Shown here: in pieces, positions 32,572 through 38,011 of the stretch | Layout: each line of letters begins with the position of its first letter | Position numbering within the stretch: the stretch's first letter is position 1 | From: a virus | Length of the DNA stretch: 38,011 nucleotides | IMG/VR virus record: IMGVR_UViG_3300008107_000145 | Location: 1-38,011 of that record | Strand: one strand, 5' to 3' | Made by a program: the position numbers and the translations under genes | The notes under the pieces: generated by a model | What the model was told of the DNA's origin: nothing | What the model saw: only the letters and a program-made list of their open reading frames with translations | Database searches by the model: none

Positions 32572-32653
32572 GGTACGAAGTCATGAGCGTACCGAAAAAG
32601 GAACTCCCCCTCTGCCGTTGTTTCTTTTCTGGGAGTTACGCGGAGTTTGCTAA
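32572..32653 (+). promoter_or_regulatory. Structured leader upstream of replication gene
   Basis: GGTACG at 32572-32577 pairs with CGTACC at 32588-32593, with a 10-base loop. AACTCCC at 32602-32608 can pair with GGGAGTT at 32631-32637. Its AACTCC can also pair with GGAGTT at 32642-32647, which contains the GGAG ribosome site for ATG 32654. The alternatives make this a candidate translation switch. Confidence 0.55.
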
Positions 32654-33376
32654 ATGCGAATCAAAAATTGGAATAAGTTTCAGCACTTCAAGGATAGAAA
32701 ACCGCCTTGGGTAAAGTTATATCGTGATCTTTTAGATGATATTGAATGGCACGAATTAGACCCACAGGCATCAAAAGTTTTGGTAATGCTATGGCTAATT
32801 GCCAGCGAAGATGAAGGCAACATTCCAGCCCTTAAACAACTGGCATTTAGATTAAGATTATCTGAAAAAGAAACAGAAGTTTGCATTATCAAACTGTCCC
32901 ATTGGCTGGAACAAGATGATATCAATGCGATATCAACAAGATATCAAGATGATGCACCAGAGACAGAGACAGAGACAGAGACAGAGTTAGAGAAAGAGAA
33001 AGAGACAGAGTTATTCGTTGAAACCGATAAATCGGTTGTCAACCCCAAACGCATAAGTTGTCCAACAGAAGAATTATTAAATCTCTATCACCAAGAATGC
33101 AAAAGCCTACCAAGGGTTTTAATGCTGAACGACACAAGGAAAAAACATTTGGTAAGTCGCTGGCGGGATGTAGATGCTGAAGACAACTTACAGACCAAAG
33201 AAGAAGGCTTAACAATATTTAGGCAAATATTCCAGCAAGTGCATAAGTCTGATTTCCTGTCAGGCAGAACACAAAACCGCAATGGTCGGGTCTGGAAAGC
33301 CAGTTTTGATTGGTTAATGATGCCTACCAATTTTCTGAAAGTGGTTGAAGGTCAATACGATAACGGGAGAAAATAA
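32654..33376 (+). CDS. Phage replication initiation protein
   Basis: This 240-aa protein starts with RIKNWNKFQHFKDRKPPWVKLYRDLLDDIEWHELDPQASKVLVMLWLIASEDEG, a phage replisome organiser/O-like N-terminus, followed by ALKQLAFRLRLSEKE as a likely winged-helix region. A repeat-coded ETETETETELEKEKETE linker (about residues 103-119) is followed by a C-terminal region with RVWKASFDWLMMPTNFLKVVEG, like helicase-loader/replication proteins. It would recruit the host replisome. The origin was not located. Confidence 0.8.
   Translation: MRIKNWNKFQHFKDRKPPWVKLYRDLLDDIEWHELDPQASKVLVMLWLIASEDEGNIPALKQLAFRLRLSEKETEVCIIKLSHWLEQDDINAISTRYQDDAPETETETETELEKEKETELFVETDKSVVNPKRISCPTEELLNLYHQECKSLPRVLMLNDTRKKHLVSRWRDVDAEDNLQTKEEGLTIFRQIFQQVHKSDFLSGRTQNRNGRVWKASFDWLMMPTNFLKVVEGQYDNGRK
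32959..33010 (+). repeat. GAGACA microsatellite inside the replication gene
   Basis: About four and a half copies of the hexamer AGAGAC, then related AGAGAAAG and AGAGAC units, code for the Glu/Thr/Lys linker. Because units are six bases, expansion or loss keeps frame. Confidence 0.85.
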
Positions 33377-33615
33377 TGTCATTCAAAGATAAATATTCCA
33401 GCAAAAAAGATGATTCTGAATTTGACGAAGTGCAACGCCTTATGTGTTCTGTATCTGGATGCAGTAAGCGTTGGACAGTTCACATAAGCGGAGACAAGCC
33501 CAAGTGTTCAGAACACCAATGGACTACTGAAAAGCCAGCGTTTAAGCGCGTGATAACAGAAGTGTTGCCCAAAGAAGTTGAAGTACCGCAATGGTGGAAT
33601 AAGGATGCTTTTTAA
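33376..33615 (+). CDS. Hypothetical zinc-ribbon-like protein
   Basis: This 79-aa product has C24, C29, C44 and H47 in MCSVSGCSKRWTVHISGDKP followed by KCSEHQW, which could bind zinc. It starts in a TAATG overlap with the replication gene and ends in another with the glycosyltransferase gene. Position suggests a replication or DNA-metabolism role, but no family is recognised. Confidence 0.65.
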   Translation: MSFKDKYSSKKDDSEFDEVQRLMCSVSGCSKRWTVHISGDKPKCSEHQWTTEKPAFKRVITEVLPKEVEVPQWWNKDAF

Positions 33616-34799
33616 TGGAAACACAAAACATTGAAAACTTTTATCAGGTAGAAATCTTTGATGATTTAGAAAATCCAATAGCAGATGATTGGATAAATAT
33701 GCCTGAGTATAAAAATGTTAGCCAACCAGAACCAGAAATTACGGCAACATTTAAATTTAGAAACAAGACTGATTTTGAAACATTTAATGAATTATTAAAA
33801 AAATATGTTTATCACACAAACAAAGTTTTTGATGGTGAACAAGAAATTACAAAAAAACAGGCATGGTATCCATTAAAAGAAAAAAGCAGTAAATACCATT
33901 ATGTTTCTTCTAAACCAACAAACCCAAGATTTCCTGTTTACATTGTTAGCAAAGGTAGATTTATTAAAAATCCTACTAGCGCATCATTAAACAGAATGAA
34001 AGTGCCGTTTTATATGATTGTTGAACAACAAGAATATGAACAATATTGCGAATTGGTTGGCAAAGAAAAAGTTTTGATATTGCCAGAAAAATACAAAATA
34101 GAATATGATGTTTTTTGGAAAGATGAAGATACAAGAACTGGTGCTGGACCAGCAAGAAACTTTGCATGGCAACATTCAATGGAAAATGGATTTGAATGGC
34201 ATTGGGTAATGGATGACAACATAGAAAGTTTTGAACGATTTAACAACAATATGAAAATTAGTTGTGCAGATGGCACATATTTTTATGCCTGTGAAGATTT
34301 TGTTTTGCGTTATTCAAACATTGCCATTGCTGGTTTAAATTATTCAAACTTTTATCCAGCCAATGAATCTAGACCGCCTTTTATACTTAATACAAGGATT
34401 TATAGTTGTTTATTGATTAGAAATAACATTCCATATCGTTGGCGTGGTAGATACAACGAAGATACAGATTTATCCTTAAGAGCATTAAAAGATGGTTTAT
34501 GCACAGTTCAATTTAATGCATTTCTTCAAGGGAAAATGTCTACGCAAAAAATCAAAGGTGGAAACACTAAAGAATTTTATGAAAACGAAGGCACTTTAAA
34601 CAAATCAAAAATGTTAGAAGATATGCACCCAGATGTTGCAAAAGTTGTATGGAAATTTAATCGTTGGCATCATCATGTAAATTACAAACCATTCAAAAAA
34701 AATAGATTGAAAAAAATAACAAATTACGAAAACGAAAAGAAAATAAACAATTACGGAATGGAAATATATGAACAAGATACAAGCCCGTGCAATCCTTGA
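33615..34799 (+). CDS. TET/JBP-associated-type glycosyltransferase (DNA-base glucosylation candidate)
   Basis: This 394-aa protein has an N-terminal accessory domain (about 1-95; MPEYKN, ITATFKFRNKTDF and a W-Y-P patch) and then a glycosyltransferase-like core. Landmarks are YIVSKGRFIKNPTSASLNRM, GAGPARNFAWQHSMENGFEW, HWVMDDNIESFERFNNN (metal site near 197-200), RIYSCLLIRNNIPYRWRGRY and NEDTDLSLRALKDG (about 280). This matches my recollection of TAGT/GREB1-like enzymes predicted to glycosylate modified DNA bases. No matching hydroxylase or hydroxymethylase was seen here. The gene is AT-rich relative to neighbours, suggesting transfer. Activity remains inferred. Confidence 0.75.
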   Translation: METQNIENFYQVEIFDDLENPIADDWINMPEYKNVSQPEPEITATFKFRNKTDFETFNELLKKYVYHTNKVFDGEQEITKKQAWYPLKEKSSKYHYVSSKPTNPRFPVYIVSKGRFIKNPTSASLNRMKVPFYMIVEQQEYEQYCELVGKEKVLILPEKYKIEYDVFWKDEDTRTGAGPARNFAWQHSMENGFEWHWVMDDNIESFERFNNNMKISCADGTYFYACEDFVLRYSNIAIAGLNYSNFYPANESRPPFILNTRIYSCLLIRNNIPYRWRGRYNEDTDLSLRALKDGLCTVQFNAFLQGKMSTQKIKGGNTKEFYENEGTLNKSKMLEDMHPDVAKVVWKFNRWHHHVNYKPFKKNRLKKITNYENEKKINNYGMEIYEQDTSPCNP

Positions 34800-35004
34800 T
34801 CAAATCAGATCGGGAGAAAGTAGTTTGTCTTTATCTCTCACAAATGAAGCCTTGGAATGGACAGGGGATTTATCTAGACCACTTGGTGAACCATTACGCG
34901 CTGATGGCTATGAACAAGGGAACGATAGACCATGCGCGTTACATGACGCGACAACTGGAGAAAGAGTGGGATGGTCTAGGTATCTTGATTGCAAAACGAA
35001 TTAA
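34768..35004 (+). CDS. Hypothetical protein with alternative overlapping reading frame
   Basis: The 78-aa frame begins with MNKIQARAILDQIRSGESSL and NEALEWTGDL, which looks like the start of a common small phage protein. Its later part is less natural. The +1 frame over the same bases ends in MNKGTIDHARYMTRQLEKEW and GLGILIAKRIKELQ, which also looks genuine. Thus there may be two overlapping genes, a +1 frameshift or a sequence error. The start overlaps the glycosyltransferase gene. Confidence 0.5.
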   Translation: MNKIQARAILDQIRSGESSLSLSLTNEALEWTGDLSRPLGEPLRADGYEQGNDRPCALHDATTGERVGWSRYLDCKTN

Positions 35005-35026
35005 GGAATTACAAAATGGAGATTAA
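34904..35026 (+). CDS. Possible second small protein in the overlapping frame
   Basis: From ATG 34904 (or 34910) the product would be about 40 residues: MAMNKGTIDHARYMTRQLEK followed by a GLGILIAKRIKELQ helix. The same frame reaches back to ATG 34787, but that N-terminal part looks poor. It overlaps the previous gene out of frame and the next gene by 11 bases. It is supported by its protein-like helix pattern only. Confidence 0.4.
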   Translation: MAMNKGTIDHARYMTRQLEKEWDGLGILIAKRIKELQNGD

Positions 35027-35174
35027 AACCAGTTGGGCAATTCCCATCTTTTGGTCAAAGCCAAGAATCAAATGCGAAGTTTTAGGGGTTTGCCAATCCA
35101 GACCAAAGGTTCATTGCAAATCATGTCCCATACACAAACGCAAAAAAAAGGTAAAAAATGAAGTCAAGAGTTAA
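35016..35174 (+). CDS. Small cysteine-rich basic protein
   Basis: From ATG 35016 (AAGGA eight bases upstream) the 52-aa product has C17, C22, C31 and C34 in KCEVLGVCQSRPKVHCKSCP, followed by a Lys/Arg-rich tail. A zinc-binding or nucleic-acid-binding role is possible. It overlaps the next tiny gene by 17 bases. No family is recognised. Confidence 0.6.
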   Translation: MEIKTSWAIPIFWSKPRIKCEVLGVCQSRPKVHCKSCPIHKRKKKVKNEVKS

Positions 35175-35301
35175 AAAGCCAACTAAAGAATATTGCCTAT
35201 TGATGGCGCATTACTACTGTGTCAATGACTGCCCAAACCTTATGTGGGATTGGCTGGTGGTCTGGGCATTCCATGAAATGTATATGGAAGCCTACAAATA
35301 G
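35158..35301 (+). CDS. Small hypothetical protein (47 aa)
   Basis: ATG at 35158 follows AAGG by six bases and opens MKSRVKKPTKEYCLLMAHYY, then CVNDCPNLMWDWLVVWAFHE. Aromatic and cysteine residues are conspicuous, but the hydrophobic region is short. It partly overlaps the preceding small gene. No function can be assigned. Confidence 0.5.
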   Translation: MKSRVKKPTKEYCLLMAHYYCVNDCPNLMWDWLVVWAFHEMYMEAYK

Positions 35302-35333
35302 ATGCTATGATTGCGTAAATTTGTAAGGTCAAT

Positions 35334-35876
35334 ATGAAAACAATTGAAGATTTTGATTTATCTAATCGGGTTGAAAGATACAAGGCTAGAAAACTTGGCT
35401 TTGATGTACCAAAACTTAAGACTGGTGTTAAACAACCTGATTTTTGGTCTATGGTTGAAAAAAAATCTGAAAGTGAATGTTGGCTTTGGACACGCAAATT
35501 AAATAAATGGGGTTACGGAAGATTTCGTAAAAATGGTTTTAATGCAATGGCTCACAGAATTGCATACGAATTAACTTTTAATAAAAATATTGATGGCTTA
35601 ATTGCAATGCACATTTGCGATAACCCTAAATGTTGCAATCCAAATCACTTAGTTTTAGGTTCTCATGCAGACAACCAAGCAGATAAATTTAAAAAAAATA
35701 GACAAGCCAAAGGTGAAAGCAATGGTCAATCTTTATTGACAAAAGAAAAAGTATTAGAAGCCAGAGAAAAATATAAAAATGGTGGTTTTACATATCAGCA
35801 ATTAGCAAATGAATTTGGCGTTTCTAAAGATACTATGCAAAAAGCAATTCGTGGAATTTATTGGAAACATATATGA
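35334..35876 (+). CDS. Free-standing HNH homing endonuclease with DNA-binding tail
   Basis: This 180-aa protein has the HNH_3-like pattern: CWLWTRKLNKWGYGRF near residues 49-64, AHRIAYEL with H74, and a metal/catalytic region with H93, C95, N97, C100, N102 and H105. The dN-AD segment follows. Residues about 145-172 (TYQQLANEFGVSKDTMQKAI) form a helix-turn-helix. AT-rich composition and insertion beside VRR-NUC/NinB genes support a mobile homing gene. It would cut related DNA lacking the insertion and promote its own spread. Confidence 0.87.
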   Translation: MKTIEDFDLSNRVERYKARKLGFDVPKLKTGVKQPDFWSMVEKKSESECWLWTRKLNKWGYGRFRKNGFNAMAHRIAYELTFNKNIDGLIAMHICDNPKCCNPNHLVLGSHADNQADKFKKNRQAKGESNGQSLLTKEKVLEAREKYKNGGFTYQQLANEFGVSKDTMQKAIRGIYWKHI

Positions 35877-36136
35877 GAGCAAAGCGTGTGGACATGAATC
35901 AGGAACAAGTAGTTTCTGCGTTACGGGCGGCTGGTGCTTATGTTTGGATAATTGGATTGCCAGTTGATCTTCTGGTCGGATATAACAATAGGACTGTGCT
36001 GGTAGAAATCAAAAGCAGTTCTAAAAGCAAACTAACCAAACTGCAAAAAGACTTTTTTGAAAACTGGTGTGGTGACGGGCTGGCGCGGGTCGATACCCCA
36101 GAAGCCGCCTTGCGGATGTTGAAATGCGTGAAGTAA
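35873..36136 (+). CDS. VRR-NUC-type PD-(D/E)XK nuclease
   Basis: This 87-aa protein starts MRAKRVDMNQEQVVSALRAA, then has LPVDLLVGYNNRTVLVEIKS with D32 and E45-x-K47, followed by LTKLQKDFFENWCGDG. This is the compact VRR-NUC layout found in phage repair enzymes. The ATG overlaps the homing endonuclease stop. It might process branched or flap DNA, but its exact role is unknown. ATG 35894 is a less suitable alternative start. Confidence 0.82.
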   Translation: MRAKRVDMNQEQVVSALRAAGAYVWIIGLPVDLLVGYNNRTVLVEIKSSSKSKLTKLQKDFFENWCGDGLARVDTPEAALRMLKCVK

Positions 36137-36441
36137 CACCTACATTAAAAAGCCGTGAACAAGAAAAGATGTATCACGCGCTGATTGGAGATATTGCAAG
36201 ACAAGCAACGCATCTTGGTGCTAAGTGGGACAAAGAAGATTGGAAAAGATTTCTTATATGGCAATACTCAAAAGATGCTGGTTTGCCTACTGGCAGATTT
36301 GTCCAAAGTCTTGATGGCACGGGTATTGTTCAACTTGGGTTGCAAAGCCGTAAGTTTTCTAAAGAAGAAGCAACGGGATTTGTTGAATGGCTTTTGGCAT
36401 GGGGCGCACAAAACGGAATTACTTATGAAAAAACGCACTAA
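36124..36441 (+). CDS. ninB: NinB-like recombination protein
   Basis: This 105-aa protein follows the NinB layout. SREQEKMYHALIGDIARQATHLG is followed by DWKRFLIWQYSKDAG, then FVQSLDGTG, and QSRKFSKEEATGFVEWLLAW near the C-terminus. NinB proteins bind single-stranded DNA and join phage recombination. It overlaps VRR-NUC and the following gene, supporting a repair/recombination operon. Confidence 0.84.
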   Translation: MREVTPTLKSREQEKMYHALIGDIARQATHLGAKWDKEDWKRFLIWQYSKDAGLPTGRFVQSLDGTGIVQLGLQSRKFSKEEATGFVEWLLAWGAQNGITYEKTH

Positions 36442-36883
36442 ACGCAAAATCTGGGCAAAAATAAACCCAGTAGCACACGCTATTGCTGGCGCAAGAATCA
36501 CAGATCAAACCGCATTAGATAAGTTAAGGCTTGGCGAATTGTCTGCGTTGGAATCCATGCGTATGGGTAAAGGCACGATAGAAGATTGGCGATTGCTAAC
36601 CGACATGATGAATATCTGCGAAACATTTGGAAAGAATGGAATTGGCGCAGAAGCATTGGAAGATTGCAGACAAGCACAAGAAAGCCTTTATAAGTCGGCT
36701 AAACGCTATGAGACAACCAAGCGCATGGGTTTGGATGGATTGGGCATCAAAGCCTTGCAGAATGTATTTGAATGGCACGACCTTCAGCGTGTCAGCGTGG
36801 CTAGATCGGTCTATGAAGATATGATCGAAAAAACCCGCAACTACTTACGCAGTCATGGCAAAGATGTGGTCGAAGTCACTTAA
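36425..36883 (+). CDS. Conserved phage protein of unknown function
   Basis: ATG 36425 gives 152 residues. The longer open frame into NinB is not needed. The order INPVAHAIAGARITDQTALDKLR, LSALESMRMGKGTIEDWRLL, MMNICETFGKNGIGAEALED and FEWHDLQRVSVARSVYEDMI resembles a protein I recall in betaproteobacterial phages, usually near replication and recombination genes. It is helical without a visible active site. This recollection is the main host hint at genus/class level. Confidence 0.78.
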   Translation: MKKRTKRKIWAKINPVAHAIAGARITDQTALDKLRLGELSALESMRMGKGTIEDWRLLTDMMNICETFGKNGIGAEALEDCRQAQESLYKSAKRYETTKRMGLDGLGIKALQNVFEWHDLQRVSVARSVYEDMIEKTRNYLRSHGKDVVEVT

Positions 36884-37227
36884 TGCGCCCCAAGCACAAA
36901 TACATTCGTAGTCTCAAGTTATTGAGGGCAGTTGCAGAATTAGATTGCCAAAGTTGTGGGTCTGGTTATGGCGTACAGGCGGCACATACCAATTGGGGCG
37001 GTGGCAAGGGCAGAGGGATAAAGGCAGATGACAACTTGATAGCCGCCCTATGTCAGACTTGCCATTACGAAATAGACCAAGGCAAGAACCTAACCAAAGA
37101 ACAGCGACAGCAATTGTGGTTGAACGCACATCACAGAACAGTTAGAATTCTTTTAGACACTAACAAATGGGCATCTGATGTGCCTATACCAAAGGGCGAT
37201 ACATGGTTAAATTCAGAGCAAGCGTAG
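36883..37227 (+). CDS. YbcO/DUF1364-like HNH-type nuclease
   Basis: This 114-aa protein has C22/C25, H35 in AAHTNWGGGKGRGIKADDNL, C57/C60 and H61-D65 in CQTCHYEIDQG. The combination of two Cys pairs and AH...DDN...CH is typical of DUF1364/YbcO-like small HNH-fold nucleases. The start shares an A with the previous TAA (TAATG). It probably acts in phage DNA recombination or repair. Confidence 0.8.
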   Translation: MRPKHKYIRSLKLLRAVAELDCQSCGSGYGVQAAHTNWGGGKGRGIKADDNLIAALCQTCHYEIDQGKNLTKEQRQQLWLNAHHRTVRILLDTNKWASDVPIPKGDTWLNSEQA

Positions 37228-37610
37228 AAGCGCAACAACCAACTGATGACCCGTTGATGCAGTTTGTTATGTGCCTACTTCATGCGCGTACAACTGCACA
37301 TCTGAAACATTGGATGACCCACAGTAGAAGCGACCATCAAGCCTTACAGTTTTTTTATGATGGCATTGTTGATCTGGTCGATACCTTTGTTGAAGGATTC
37401 CAAGGCGAATATGGATTACTGCATGACATAACAGACGGGTATGTATTCCCTATTGGCGAACCCTATCCCTACTTCTTGGCGTTGGGTGTGGAGATAGATA
37501 CCTTACGCAAACAGGAAAGATTTCCACAAGAATCATGGTTACAGAATGCAGTTGATGAAATCAGAATGCTTGTAAGCCAGACTAAGTATCAATTAAAAGA
37601 ATTGAAGTAA
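37203..37610 (+). CDS. DUF5856/ferritin-like protein
   Basis: This 135-aa protein has FVMCLLHARTTAHLKHWMTH, SRSDHQALQFFYDGIVDLVD and TFVEGFQGEYGLLHDITDGY, ending with WLQNAVDEIRMLVSQTKYQL. The repeated His/Glu pattern in a helical bundle matches DUF5856, a Dps/ferritin-like phage family. Actual metal binding is uncertain. It overlaps the YbcO-like gene by 25 bases and the next gene by one base. Confidence 0.77.
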   Translation: MVKFRASVEAQQPTDDPLMQFVMCLLHARTTAHLKHWMTHSRSDHQALQFFYDGIVDLVDTFVEGFQGEYGLLHDITDGYVFPIGEPYPYFLALGVEIDTLRKQERFPQESWLQNAVDEIRMLVSQTKYQLKELK

Positions 37611-37819
37611 TGCCGTTAAGACACACCAAGGCTGGCTGGATGTGGGGAAGCAAAGGACCATTCACCAGTAAAGCCAAAGCATTGGCGGTCGCACGGGCGG
37701 CATATGCACACGGGTACAAAGAAGATGCCAACCGCACCATTCAATCAGAAGTGCAATCATCTAGGTTGCAAGAATCCCAGAAGCAAACTGAACGGCTACT
37801 GCTTAGATCATGGCGGTAA
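37610..37819 (+). CDS. Small conserved-looking hypothetical protein
   Basis: This 69-aa protein starts MPLRHTKAGWMWGSKGPFTS and continues KAKALAVARAAYAHGYKED. The PFTSKAKALAVARAAYAHGY pattern recurs in small phage proteins that I recall near terminase genes, but I cannot name a function. Its C-terminal part overlaps out of frame with the HNH gene, whose reading is also strongly protein-like. Confidence 0.62.
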   Translation: MPLRHTKAGWMWGSKGPFTSKAKALAVARAAYAHGYKEDANRTIQSEVQSSRLQESQKQTERLLLRSWR

Positions 37820-38011
37820 GGAATATATCAAAGAGATAGACACGATCTATCAGACCCCGTTGTGGAAAGCAATTAGGCGCACACAAATAAGCAGACAACC
37901 CCTATGCCAAGCCTGTTTAGTTGATGGCAGAGTAGAGACAGCAAAACATATTGATCATGTCTTTCCTTGGAAGCAGTATGGCGAACAGGCATTCACCAGA
38001 AATCTATTCCA
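37725..38011 (+). CDS. HNH endonuclease beside terminase (3' end missing)
   Basis: ATG 37725 opens MPTAPFNQKCNHLGCKNPRS, a Cys-rich site, then YCLDHGGKEYIKEI. The HNH core follows: PLWKAIRRTQISRQPLCQAC, then VETAKHIDHVFPWKQYGEQA. It runs off the window at TRNLF, after the central IDHV...P and before the last N/H part. Such HNH enzymes commonly lie immediately before terS in HK97-like phages, matching the incomplete terS at base 1. It overlaps the previous small gene out of frame. Confidence 0.84.
   Translation, partial: MPTAPFNQKCNHLGCKNPRSKLNGYCLDHGGKEYIKEIDTIYQTPLWKAIRRTQISRQPLCQACLVDGRVETAKHIDHVFPWKQYGEQAFTRNLF

Noticed and set aside
32583-32714. A 43-codon frame starts in the structured leader and overlaps the replication gene.
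   Set aside because: Its product has no recognised motif and overlaps a much better gene by about 60 bases. The competing hairpins explain the region better.
36185-36424. The longer upstream extension of the 36425 gene was considered a fusion.
   Set aside because: It overlaps NinB out of frame, and ATG 36425 gives the expected compact conserved protein.
1-38011. A lysogeny module, tRNAs and a CRISPR array were sought.
   Set aside because: No integrase, CI-type repressor, attachment pair, cloverleaf or spacer array was recognised. A small Cro-like gene alone does not prove lysogeny.

Overview
This window looks like almost a complete genome of a tailed double-stranded DNA phage with an HK97-type head and a long, non-contractile, lambda-like (siphovirus) tail. 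It opens inside a P27-family terminase small subunit and closes inside an HNH endonuclease. In HK97-like phages these two genes are usually neighbours, so the edges probably meet on a circular or permuted map. The host is probably a Gram-negative bacterium: there is an M15 peptidase endolysin, a 3TM holin, a spanin-like membrane protein and a lipoprotein with a lipobox. The base composition is moderately AT-rich. The protein at 36425-36883 resembles ones I recall from betaproteobacterial phages, and the overall style recalls freshwater/marine environmental phages. Both host statements are inference.

Layout. (1) 1-10570, plus: packaging and head genes (terS, terL, portal, protease, TWO tandem HK97-fold capsid proteins with a strong hairpin terminator between them), connectors, tail tube, gp10-like protein, and a tail-chaperone pair joined by a G GGA AAC -1 frameshift site. 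(2) 10563-23143, plus: tape measure, distal tail and hub proteins with an embedded GNAT acetyltransferase, a J-like protein, a 910-residue serine-rich collagen-like fibre, further fibre/C1q-like proteins and several very small genes. (3) 23155-25813, plus: a sugar-transfer cluster (GT2-methyltransferase fusion, GT2 with a heptosyltransferase-like tail, and a separate gene for the other half of that fold). (4) 25847-27728, plus: lysis genes. (5) 32198-27729, minus: early operon with ERF annealing protein, two PD-(D/E)XK nucleases, and small proteins; two minus-strand genes start from near-duplicate promoter-leader modules. (6) 32255-38011, plus: a divergent control region with a leaderless 51-aa Cro/YdaS-like regulator, a structured leader, a replication protein, a TET/JBP-associated-type DNA-base glycosyltransferase candidate, a homing HNH enzyme, VRR-NUC, NinB, YbcO/DUF1364-like and DUF5856 proteins, then the HNH gene.

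The minus operon and rightward region 6 would be expressed early (recombination, replication, DNA modification). The long plus-strand block would be expressed late (packaging, head, tail, fibre, glycosylation, lysis). No integrase, CI-type repressor, tRNA or CRISPR array was seen. The most unusual points are the paired capsid genes, the sugar-transfer cluster directly downstream of the serine-saturated collagen-like fibre, the split glycosyltransferase, the base-modifying glycosyltransferase, the duplicated promoter-leader, and a switch-like leader before the replication gene.
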